Of a stretch of 20,229 nt of DNA, positions 10,270 to 19,919 are shown in pieces; position 1 is the stretch's first letter; each line of letters opens with the position of its first letter. The notes under the pieces are model-generated. The model was not told the DNA's origin. It saw only the letters and a program-made list of their open reading frames with translations, and searched no databases. Source of the DNA: Plantago elongata (Eukaryota; Streptophyta; Magnoliopsida; Lamiales; Plantaginaceae); assembly GCA_036897095.1 (NCBI GenBank), contig JAYMSP010003319.1, positions 1 through 20,229 on the forward strand. The letters run 5' to 3'. The position numbers were made by a program, and so were the translations under genes.

Positions 10270-10932
10270 TTACTATGGATGGGCTAATATCCAGTGACAT
10301 CTTCTAACAGAGGAACTGAGAAAACCATTTTAATCATGAAGTATGGGCGAACATATAGTCCAACAAAGTACATATTTATAAGATTCAAACATGTCTAGGG
10401 TTTTTGTGTTATTACCATTTTTATGATAACTAACATAAAACAAGACTTGCTCTCTGAATGACAAGACCAGAGGTTATAGTCTCTCACACTAACAATGACT
10501 TATGGATATATATTGCCAAAATTCATTAAGTGGACACGGGAACATTGTTGATTGATATCATTGCAAAGATATTCAACTATAGCCCTTGATGAACAAATGT
10601 TTTATCTCAACGGATGAGATTGATTATCAGCAAAGTAGAAACGTATACGACGCCGTTGCAGTGTACACAGTTACACATACGAAAATTTCTATATGTATGT
10701 TTGTATCGATGTATTATTTACCTGCTATACATATAGAATTTTGGTTAAAGAAAAACACTTTAACCAAATTTGAAATTTCATCTTTCATCAAAACATCAAA
10801 AAATCTCTAGGTTTACTGCGAAACTTTATGTTAATCATCTGTTTCTTGTTTAGTCTTCTGAAAAGATGGACTAAATCTTCTCGAATTTGAACACTCACTT
10901 CAATTACCTCACTCACAAACTCTATATAAGAG
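10270..10932 (+). other. Noncoding spacer between pol and extra gene, copy B
   Basis: Counterpart of the spacer at 91-1135 without the MITE. It keeps the blocks AAGTGGACACGGGAACATT, GCAAAGTAGAAACGTATAC and the pyrimidine-rich leader. It contains the empty MITE site near 10725-10735 and a perfect 11-bp hairpin at 10740-10768. A TTAATC followed by TTTCTTGTTTAG ending at 10853 matches the possible 3' splice site seen at 1056 in copy A. TATATAAG at 10923-10930 is only two bases from the ATG, so it is unlikely to be the TATA box of this gene. Confidence 0.6.
10740..10768. repeat. Perfect 11-bp inverted repeat with 7-base loop
   Basis: TTTGGTTAAAG at 10740-10750 and CTTTAACCAAA at 10758-10768, separated by AAAAACA. 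Copy A has lost the pairing at the matching place (about 945-975). Just upstream, AAAATTTCTATATG (about 10681-10694) can also pair imperfectly with CATATAGAATTTT (about 10729-10741). Role unknown; it may be chance in AT-rich DNA. Confidence 0.5.
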
Positions 10933-13900
10933 ATGGCTCCCAGAAAGACCTCTTCCAAGAACTCGATTGCAATTTCTTTTGCTAAAGAGCATGGAGAAAG
11001 AGAGTTGAGGTGTTGAACAAACGCTTGCTGAGTAATTTCAACCCTGAGGACTGGACCTCCAGCCTCAAAATGAATTGGGGTGCTCATATGGTTGAAAAAT
11101 ACCTAAATGTTGCTATTTCCTCCACTCCAGATAGAAACCTAATGGTAAAGATGCTTGCATAAGCTCACATCAAAAAGTTTTTAAGTGCAGCTTCTAGTGG
11201 CTCACCACTAGATGTCTTGGAATTCTATAACACTTCCAAGGTCTACACCAGAACTGTGAATGCCATTGAAGAAACGTTCATTAAGTCAAAAGTTCAAGGT
11301 ATAGAGATATACCTTCATTGTGACAGTTTCTGCAAAATCATCTGTCGCAAGAATGATGGTACTACCTTTGAAATCAACACGTGAGGCAAGACTCTGAATG
11401 ACAATTTCAGAGTTCTATATGAAGAAGCTGCAAATGACAAGATAGAAGACTATCCTTCCACATTCATACTCGGAGATATCTGCACAAGACACATGTTTGA
11501 GCATTGGAATGTGTATGCTTGGTTGTTGCACCGGCTTTTTGATGGCAACAAAGGAGGGATTGACAAGATAATCTTGGAACACTGGATGATTATGAGTATT
11601 CTCCAGAAAGAACTGAATGATTGGAAAAACCTCTTCAATTGGGGGAAGTACACATTCATAAAGTTCGTGAATCGGGTCAAGGAGTTTTAGCCCAAGGTAG
11701 TCAAAGTCCTTGCAGATACCAAAGAAAACATGCACAATGGTCTGAAGATTTGCTACCTTCTGGAGAAGTGTGGAGTTGTGCTCAGAGAGCACATGAATAT
11801 CCCGGTGACCAATAGTATGTACAAACATGATTATGAGGAAGACTTGAAAAAGGCTGCCAAGGATGAATTGGTGGCACAGGGAGAAGGGGCTTCTGAGGAA
11901 GTACATGTTGAGGTTCAAGTAGGCAAGAAACCAAGGAGCAAGAAACAAAGGACTAGAAAGATTTTGCAAGTTTTACTTGTTGACACATCTCACTCAGAAA
12001 GTGAAACAATAGTTATTGAAACCCAACAACCCCTTCCCATACAGAAAGACTCCATCTCAGAAAGGAGATCTTTAAGCTTAGGCAAGATGCCAGAGCTTTC
12101 CGTGAATGATCACAAGGACATCGATGAGTCCGTCCCAAATTTCAATAGTGATTTCGCTGATAACCTCCCACTCGAAGAGGTACATAAAAGATCACGGATA
12201 GAGACTCATGGTGGAGCCTTTAGCTCATCTCCTATGACAGAAAGAGCTAAAGTTGTTGAGGATGAAACTATGGAGAAGTCAGTTGAAAATGTCACACCCC
12301 AACAGATAGATGAAGGCATGGCGGTGAATGACAGAGTGATGGAAGATGCTGACATTGCTTCCACACTCCAAATGCCAGCAAACTTCATTGTTGAAGAAAT
12401 TTCTGCACCTGAGTAGGTTCCTCAAAATGAGACGGGCACTCAGAATGACCAAGCTAAGAAAAGGTTCGAAGTACCAGAAACATCAAACAATGACATGGTA
12501 GTCATTGTTCCTGAAGATGATTAGGTACCAGAGTAGTCTATATCTAACTTGTGAATATTTTGTTCTAAAATGTCAACTTGTTATTCATAAACTTACTTTG
12601 TTAAGGATGTTATGCAGATACCATTCCAGGGGGAAGAATCTTTGCCTATCCCTCGGAATGAAGAAGAGGTTCCTTCAATCTCCACTTATCGAGAAACTGA
12701 GTCCGTGGAACATGTAGTTGATTATTTCTGAAAAGAAATAATTTGATTTAAAATATTTTCTGATATGTGTTTTAACTTCATCTTTGTCTCTATACAGGCT
12801 CCAATTGAGAAATCAAATGAAGTGGTCGAAACACCACAAGACCAAGTCATTCCAAAGGCTGAAAAGCCTTCTGAAAATGTTGTTTCTGAGTCTTGAATTG
12901 AGAAGGTATGCTAAACTAGAACCAACACTTTTTATGAATAACTTGTGACATATTACTTATGAAATGCAATGTTTTCTTCTTATAGGCTCATTCAGAAGAA
13001 AATGTTGATGGTGATACTGTTGTGACCTCCCCTTCATCAATGAAAATTGATAATACCGAAATGGAAAAGTCACTAGAAAACATTCCAGAGACCCCAATGG
13101 TCTTCTGAGAGACATGATCCTGAGCTTCCAACTGTGGAAGTAAGTGACAACTCAGAATCTCATATCTCTTCAAAATCTTTTCTTTTATACATTTTCATAA
13201 CTTGCACTTTGATTTAAATACTCAGGCTTAACAAGAAAGAAAGGTTGATGAGGAAGCAACTACTCCTCTCAACACGGTATCTGAAGCAGTCAATGCTCCA
13301 GAAGTTCAACTTAACGAGCCTAGTATTTCTACACAGGTATGGTCAAAAAGATATGAACTTCACTTAGCTCAGATAACCCACAAGTGGTTTGAATAAAACT
13401 AACTTGTACACTTTCTTTCAGGATAAAATTGAAGCACGAGTGATCGATGTGGAAGCACCACTCGATCTATTGAAGGTTTTCCATACAATTACCTTAAAGA
13501 AGCACCTCAAGTGTTTCCGACTGTGGCAAAAGCTCAGAAAGGCTGAACTTCCAGAACTTGTCAAGGTGATTGATCACAGAGAATGACGGGCACGAGCTTT
13601 TGATCTAGAAAACTATATCCATTCTATGTTCCCGACAGAGGAGTATTCTCATTACACTCTGATGCATGATGACTTCATGTATGAACTAGGAAAGAAGCCG
13701 ATAGAGACTTCCAAAGCCGGTGATGAGAAATCAGAAAGCGGATGGCTCTTGACCCTGCTCTGCCCAAGACCCTCAGAGTTTATCCCTCTGAACAAGATGA
13801 AGTTAACGGGAAGAAGATCACTCTTCTAAATGTGATCAACCTAGTATCAGATGAAGAAGAAGAAACATACGAGAATGATCTTGATCCTTCATATGACCAT

Positions 13901-16149
13901 CACGAAGATGGTGATGACGAGCTATCTGACAATGATGATGATGATAGTCCAGCACCAGGGACTGGTGGAATAGCAAGGAAGTGCAAGAACAGGGTCTCAA
14001 CTTGCTCCAGACTTTACTCAGAGAGACCCACCACCATCACCAAAATCACCACAACCTTCACCAAACCTACAAGCTTCGCAAGAACAAAATCAACATGCTA
14101 ACTTACAAGAAGATATTTCAGCTGTTGAACTCAGAGTTTCTTAACTCAAATAATGTTGGAAGAAGAGACCAAACTAAATTAAGAGTATCAGAGAATGCCA
14201 AGGAACGAGAACTCCTTGATGAATATATACAATTGAAGAAAGAGTTCGATGCCACGGTTGTAGAGTTGGACGCTCTGGTGACATTCGATACAGAGCATGA
14301 CGCTAAGGCTTCATTAGAAAAGCTTACAACACCATCATCTCAGAAAGGCAGCGCCAAGGGAAAAGGTAAAATGATTGATGGCCTAGACTCAATCGATCAT
14401 GAAGATCATGTCTATTTGAGTACTAATGATGAGGGGACACATGATGCGTTGGCTCCTGAAGAGGATGCAATTCTCATTTCACATTACAAGAGAGAGTTTC
14501 TTGCTCCACATATCTTCTCTTCTCCGACCATCACTACGTGCAACGGAAATTTTTTTGTAGGAGTGTTGTGTTTGCTCAACTGCGATCTTAGTTGGTAGAG
14601 CAGGATGCCCAGGTACTTGCATCAGTTCCATCCGACCTCAAGCCAGTTACTAAGCTCTTGCTGCATAGAGCTTAGTATTGCCTTATCTCAAAAAGATCTA
14701 GGCATGGTCAGGGATGAAGACTGCAACAATGCAAACAAGGCTCTGGAGGAAGCTTATTATGCCACTCACAAAGATGAAGACATTTTCCATCCATTAGACG
14801 CGCTAGATTAAAAGGAGGCATTACTCCTCAAAGAAAATGAAGAGCTCAAGACTGAAGTGCAGAAGCTTGTCCAGGTTCATAACAATCTGCAAACCAACTT
14901 TGACTCACTCTCACATTCTTATTTTATGTTGAGTCAGTCACACATGACTATGGGTGAAGAGAATACTGCTGCCCAGAAAGGCAAAGGCAGGAAGAGAAAA
15001 TAATTACCTCCCTGCACAAGTCAGGTTCCAGAACATGCCATCCCTTATGAAGAACTCCCAGTTTCTGAACCAAGAGTTAGAACAAGGCTTAGAAGTATAA
15101 TAACTGAAGAGAAAGCCAAACCCTCTAAACCAGAGGAGAAGGAAGAAGGTGAGTTTATTGGCCAGGATTCTTGTAAGTCTCCAATGAGGAACATTTATCA
15201 TGATGATGATGATGAGACTAACAATGATGAGCATCCACTTCAGAAGAGAAGGAAAGTGGGTAGTCTCCCTAAACCACCTTTGATTGTCAAACCACTGGCT
15301 GGCAAGACTCCCTCTAGAAACACCAAGTCTATCTTAGGTGGATCTTCCAAGCACTGCTCCCAGAAAGACAAAACAATTGACTATAGAGAAAGATCTATAT
15401 AGAAAAAGGCGGAGGGACTTATAGTTTGGCGGTGTTCAAGGGAAAGAACAAAAAAGGCCAGTTGCTTCCCAAATTGAGCATGTCAAAATTGATGACAACC
15501 AATCAGCCTACAGATGTATACATCTCCAGAATGGATACTGGATTCTTGAGCTACATCATTTCCTATTGAACAAGAAGTTTCCAGAACCCATATGCAATTA
15601 GATGATGGCATGGAGAACTCACAAGCCCACATTACTAAACCCAGCAAATACAAAGTCTTGGCTTGACTTTGAAGTTCTTAAAAGGACAGAGGCTATGGAA
15701 AAGCCACTTGGTTTTGTATGTCCTTATCCAAAGCCAGATGATGTTCATAAAGTCAGAATGATGGATGGTATTCTCAGCAAGCAGAACAAACTAGGTGTTG
15801 AACCTTATGAGTCATTTTATATGAGAAAGGAACAATATCAGGATGACATCATTTACTTGGAAGAAATTTACAAGTATCACAAGTTATCTTTGATGAAGGT
15901 TAAACATGTATGGGTATGGGACAAGTACTACTCGGTTAAGCTCTTTGTACATAAAATAAAGACCCTGCCAAGACTTGTAAAGACCTTTGTGGATTATCCA
16001 GAAAGACAGATGTCTCTGTCAGAAGGCTTCTCTATGAATATGTTGAAGACTGCAGGAAGTTTGATGACCAGATTCATTAAGCCAGATAGGGTCCTGAAGA
16101 ACTTGTGGTTTCTGAACCAAAGTTATTTTTTGAAGACTTGAAGACTTGA
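10933..16149 (+). pseudogene. Multi-exon extra gene of copia element, copy B, broken
   Basis: Same gene as copy A with six exons: 10933-12524, 12606-12713, 12798-12905, 12986-13139, 13226-13336 and 13422-16149. Exon 1 is better preserved. From 11070 to 12416 one frame runs with stops only at 11160, 11382 and 11688 before TAG at 12414, and it shows MNWGAHMVEKYLNV, LDVLEFYNTSKVYTR, NVYAWLLHRLFDGNKGG, FNWGKYTFIKFVNRVKE and KKAAKDELVAQGEGASEEVH. Breaks also include a one-base loss near 11005, stops at 12522, 12894, 13229 and 13584, an extra base in exon 4, and frameshifts near 13739 and 14000-14180. Another lies around 14545-14700, and one near 15990 disrupts the C-terminus. The second half repeats the acidic tract, P/Q-rich linker, coiled coils, QKRRKVGSLPKPP basic cluster and CPYPKPDDVHK/NKLGVEPYESFYM domain of copy A. 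Conservation of these parts in both copies suggests the ancestral protein was under selection. Confidence 0.72.
12525..13421 (+). other. Five introns and four small exons, copy B
   Basis: Introns are 12525-12605 (81 bp), 12714-12797 (84), 12906-12985 (80), 13140-13225 (86) and 13337-13421 (85). Exons between them are 108, 108, 154 and 111 bp; the 154 is 153 in copy A. All have GT-AG ends. Positions and lengths match copy A one for one, and every junction falls between codons. Intron sequence has drifted more than exon sequence by eye, while splice sites and the CTAAC in intron 5 stay. This supports real introns over chance gaps. Confidence 0.7.
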
Positions 16150-16495
16150 AGACTAGTAATTTAGAATGTTTACTTGGAGCTTGGACTCTCCTGTTGTTCT
16201 AATTTACTTAGTGATTTTTGTAATTTTGCTTATTGTATTCTTTGTAATACTGTTGTAAAAGTTATTTCTCATTCTGTAATTGTTTTGTCTGATTATCATA
16301 CTCTCAGATACCATTAATAGATGATAACTAGTCAGCAAATATCACGTCTTGTGATTTGATTGATGTTTACTTTATGCACTTAATTAACTGATTGAATATC
16401 ATTTAAAATGATTAAGTGGTGGATTGCTTTCACTTCCATATTTGTAATAGGTCTTTGAAGATACTCATGGTTGACTGATAAAAAAGGTGGAAATT
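16150..16495 (+). other. 3' noncoding region and polypurine tract, element 2
   Basis: Matches 6433-6762. Just before it (16132-16153) the string GAAGACTT is tandemly repeated about three times, against two in copy A. The end, AAAAAAGGTGGAAATT at 16480-16495, is the polypurine tract next to the LTR start. No ORF is present. Confidence 0.62.
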
Positions 16496-17030
16496 TGTTA
16501 GGAATATTTGTTAATATTTTTGATCAATCACCATATGACTTATCTTAGTACAGAAAGGTGACTAGTACTCTTAGTTAACTTGAACATTGTAAAAGTGGAA
16601 ATTACATAGTATGCTAGTCTAGTTAAACATGTATTAGGATTATTAGGTATTTGAATGTAATTTTATATTTTTAAGAAGGCCATGAAGAAGGATCCTAGCA
16701 ATGGATTTTAATCGAAGATTGAAGACTGAAGATTGCACAAGTTTTTGAAGACTTAAAGGTTAAGTCTCCTCAGATAGACTATGATTAGAAAGCATATTGT
16801 ACAGTGTATATATTACACATAACAAGTCACTTGTCATATGACATCATTGACTACAGGAGAGTGCTAGCTTTCAAAAAGCCCCATGTGTCCGTTGAGACTA
16901 TAGGACAAGAAATAGTACAATGTATTTATTACACCGGCTGGAAAGTCGTTCAATGCATAGTCCTCTCTAAAAATGAGAAAGGAACTTTTGAGTACACATT
17001 TCGAGATGTAAACGGATTGAATTATGCATA
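16496..17030 (+). repeat. 3' LTR of copia element 2, cut by gypsy insertion
   Basis: Starts TGTTAGGAATATTTG, the canonical TG end, directly after the polypurine tract. It includes 16522-16787, absent from the LTR at 6763, with GAAGA-rich direct repeats at 16714-16758. From 16788 the two LTRs align until base 17023, where the foreign LTR interrupts. The rest (TATA box, R and U5) must lie beyond the gypsy element outside the window. Identity of about 80% to the other LTR suggests the elements are old. Confidence 0.78.
17026..17030. other. Candidate 5-bp target site at gypsy insertion
   Basis: GCATA directly precedes the gypsy LTR end TGTAAGG. Ty3/gypsy insertion duplicates 5 bp, so the same five bases should follow the far end of the element, which is outside this window. 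Confidence 0.4.
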
Positions 17031-17401
17031 TGTAAGGCCCCGACCTAGTCCGGACGTCAAGGAGTATGCCGACTTCCAAATACTTCGATATATCAAAAGT
17101 ACTATTTATTACAAACCCAAATATAATTCATAATTCGCTAATATAAAGAGACCCACGTCTTAATACGTGGTAGTAGCACAAAATCTACAGTCGAGCTGTC
17201 AATTGATCTACCCGAACCCTTCCTCGTGCTCTTGTCCTGGGAAAAATATTATGAAAACGAGAGAGGGTCAGTCATACGACTCAGTGAGGATGATCAAGCA
17301 TGCATGAAATGCGAGTATGAACATGTTCAGTATAGCAATCCACTTCGTCAATCTAGTCAAGCATTTCTTTTAAAAGACAGGAAAATAGAAACAAACTAGA
17401 T

Positions 17402-17680
17402 AACATGTTGTTTGATATTTCAGCTTCAATATCATGATGTTTGATATTCCAGCGTTAATAACATGCTGCAAGGCTCATGCCCCAGCCTTACAAATTATAT
17501 AATGTGTTGTTTGATTATCCAGCTTTAATACATGCTGCAAGGTATATACCCCAGCTTCACAATATAATTAACATGATGTTTGATATTCCAGCTTCAATAT
17601 CATGCTGCAAGGCACATGTCCCAGCTTCACAATATATATAACATGCTGATTGATATTCCAGCTTTAATAACATAGATGCT
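17402..17680. repeat. Tandem repeat array, about 70-bp unit
   Basis: The best unit is 17570-17640 (71 bp), with landmarks TTTGATATTCCAGCTT, CATGCTGCAAGG and CCCAGCTTCACAATATA. Two further nearly full units are at about 17433-17501 and 17502-17569. Partial units flank the array at 17402-17432 and 17641-17680. Units differ by substitutions and small indels. The array is in the distal part of the gypsy LTR (R-U5 side in its own orientation). Not a CRISPR: units are contiguous without unique spacers. Confidence 0.85.
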
Positions 17681-18736
17681 GATAGTGTCGACCAATTTCA
17701 TTTTCAGAAACAAGTAGCAGGTGGTTGCTTTAAAAATCATTTTCGTGCAATGCATTTCATGTGGAATAATAGAACAAGATCAAGATGCAATTTCAGGAGA
17801 TATCAAGAATAGCAAGCTAACAAGCTAGAATCAAGACACGTGCATAATTTCGGTTTCAATACGCTCGAAATTAATCAAACAATCGCAATTAGTACTCAAG
17901 TCGGGTCGGTCAGAGTATCGGCCCATAAACCAAATGATTTCAAACAGATAGTTCAGAAAGCAGAATGAATACGGACTTCAAAATGAGAAGGATAGCCTTT
18001 TAGTTTTTCCCAGGGCCTGACACCGAAGCAAGTCATCACTCACCTTCAAAGTCTTGAAAGTTAGGTAGCTCTGTATTTCTCGATAAGCAGATAAAATGTT
18101 CTCAATGTCGACGCTAAAGTTAATTAAATAAATCCCGAAATTCTACCCCCAATTCTCACAATAAACCAAATCAGCTAAGCATGCAATCACGAAGTCTTTT
18201 AGTTGTATTCAGTTATCCTAAATCACCATCCGCACGATAAGCAAATTCTAATTCCCGATTCTGCACCACTTCGACTAATTTACCCATATAGTTGCAAGTT
18301 TATAATTCTACGTATACATTTAATAATTTGAAACATCTCAAATGTCAACCACAACGACATCGTTACCATTCTACTATACCATGCTTAGCAAATACTACAA
18401 TATATCATCTTTTACCAGTTTTATAGGGCACGACTACAGACTAATGTCTGCTTCACAAGTACCACATTCCCATAAAAAAAAAAACTACCTTTGATCAAGA
18501 TTAACAAACTTAGAATCTACGTCAGCCTAACATTCTCCTATTTTCGCAAGTTTATCCAAATTTTACATCATAAGCTTACAACCTTCCTAAGCTGCTTTAT
18601 ACACCATAAGCATTGCAAACTCTTGTACTTCATCATTACACAGTACTCATACAAACATCCTTCTGTTTATATTATACCAGTTGCAAATTAGAAAAGGAAG
18701 AATCGAATTCGCACAACACATCTTCAAACAACAGCC

Positions 18737-19076
18737 ACTGCAGTTTACTAACATTCATCTTAACTCAACAGTATGCCATAAACTAGTCTAGTTATAGACA
18801 CCAGGTAATCAACAACAGAAGCCAAAATCATTAAACCGAATTAATGTATCGACAACTTGTAACAACCAACTACGTTATATTCATTTTCCTTCCTCAAATT
18901 ACCAAACTGCAGTATACTATATTCCAGCCACTAATACAATACAATGGTACCATCAGCCGAAGTAACATCTTACTGTACTAACAGTTGGCAATCATCAACT
19001 CACACTAGACTGCAGTATACTAAAGATTAACAGTGCTCTCAATCTCTTCGTCAAACTAACACGTACTGCAGTATAC
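18737..19076. repeat. Dispersed 12-bp motif ACTGCAGTATAC, three exact and one variant
   Basis: Exact copies at 18906-18917, 19009-19020 and 19065-19076; the variant ACTGCAGTTTAC is at 18737-18748. Each contains the palindromes CTGCAG and GTATAC back to back. The spacing is irregular (169, 103 and 56 bases). They sit on one side of the GC-rich belt of the gypsy LTR. They may be protein-binding sites or remnants of an older repeat. Confidence 0.75.
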
Positions 19077-19134
19077 AAATTCTCCCGACCCCGAATAATT
19101 AAATAACTTAGTAAAACACGACTAACCGGAACTG

Positions 19135-19600
19135 TTGGAGGTATAATCCGGCGAGAGGAGGCGGCGGCGGTGGCGCGGAGAAACGGATGAGAGTAGAGAG
19201 GAGAGGGGGAATCGACTCAAGGCACGAACGGAGTTAATCAGTCGAGTTTCTTGCTAGCTTTCGGTGGTGTGGACCGAATGAGAAGGGGAACCCGATATTT
19301 ATCGATGGAACTCGGCTGTTTGGCATGCGGAAAGAGCTACACGCGGTGGACATGCGTCCTCCGCCACGTGCCACGCAGCCTCACGCATGTCCCGGTCCGG
19401 TGGTGGCAGCTCGGGGGAGGAAGACCGGCGAGATGGTGCCGGTTTGGCACGATGTTGGCGCGGTTGAGGCGGGTTTTGGCACGGTGTTGGCGGTTTCGGG
19501 CGTGGAGTGGTGGCGTGGGCACGGCGGTGATGGGTTAGGCATGGAGCCGAAGGGGAGGAGACGGAAATTGATTTGGGGAATTTTTGGTTGGAACGACAAT
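19135..19600 (-). other. GC-rich belt of the gypsy LTR
   Basis: Markedly more GC-rich than the rest of the window, with GGCGGCGGCGGTGGCG near 19161-19176. Several overlapping frames are open on both strands, a usual effect of GC-rich DNA with few stop codons. I see no protein family in them and treat them as noncoding. In the element's own orientation the belt lies downstream of the TATA-like site, so it would be the untranslated leader of the transcript. Confidence 0.55.
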
Positions 19601-19656
19601 GGGTGTGGAGAAGGAGATGAAGACCCAATTTTAGGGGTAATCTGGTCTTTAGACTG

Positions 19657-19663
19657 TTATATA
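19657..19663 (-). promoter_or_regulatory. TATA-like site of the gypsy LTR
   Basis: GTGTATATAAC on the minus strand at 19656-19666, about 245 bases from the LTR start at 19905. A second, weaker AT site (GATAAATATC, minus strand) lies near 19285-19305. The first gives a short U3 and a long R-U5. No other evidence for promoter activity. Confidence 0.4.
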
Positions 19664-19905
19664 CACCTGGCGTCTTCTGGATCCCGAACGACTCGTAAAT
19701 AAATTCCAGAAAAATGCGAAATCGATTCCTGGGCGATATTCAAGTCGAACTTATTATTTTATTATTGGTTAATAATTTTCTAGCGTTTTTGCGCGACGTT
19801 TAATGATTTAAAATTACCCCAATATTCACGTTTTAATTTAAAGTAATAGAATTTAAGTTTTTAAATGAATTTCTAACACGTACCGAATTTTTTGCGGCTT
19901 TTACA

Positions 19906-19919
19906 CTTTCCCCCACTTT
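19906..19919 (-). promoter_or_regulatory. Polypurine tract of the gypsy element
   Basis: AAAGTGGGGGAAAG on the minus strand, directly against the LTR start. It primes plus-strand DNA synthesis in reverse transcription. It overlaps the TAA stop codon of the integrase ORF by two bases, a compact arrangement. Confidence 0.85.

Larger units (their letters stand above)
17031..19905 (-). repeat. 3' LTR of Ty3/gypsy chromovirus, minus strand, 2,875 bp
   Basis: On the minus strand the LTR starts TGTAAAAGCCGC at 19905, immediately after a polypurine tract, and ends CGGGGCCTTACA at 17031. The ends are therefore TGTAA...TTACA, as in Tekay/Del-type chromoviruses, whose LTRs are usually long. Inside are a TATA-like site at 19657-19663, a GC-rich belt at about 19135-19600, a cluster of short CTGCAGTATAC repeats and a tandem array at 17402-17680. 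Bases 17681-18720 show nothing else I can name beyond AT-rich noncoding DNA with one A run at 18474-18484. It lies inside the copia LTR, so it is the younger insertion. Confidence 0.82.

Noticed and set aside
10923-10930. TATATAAG as the TATA box of the extra gene (also at 1126-1133)
   Set aside because: It is two bases from the start codon in both copies, too close for a promoter that would transcribe that ATG.
11415-11969. 184-codon open frame on the minus strand
   Set aside because: It is the shadow of the conserved plus-strand exon 1; copy A has no equivalent long minus frame.
16804-17133. 109-codon plus-strand frame
   Set aside because: It starts in the copia LTR and ends inside the gypsy LTR, crossing an insertion boundary, so it is accidental.
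17402-17680. CRISPR-like array
   Set aside because: Units are contiguous and diverged, with no unique spacers, in a plant retroelement LTR.
18491-18691. 66-codon plus-strand frame
   Set aside because: Low-complexity AT-rich LTR sequence, antisense to the element, with no recognisable motif.
19251-19702. Overlapping frames of 60-125 codons on both strands
   Set aside because: They fall in the GC-rich LTR belt where stops are rare; no family resemblance, and frames on both strands compete.
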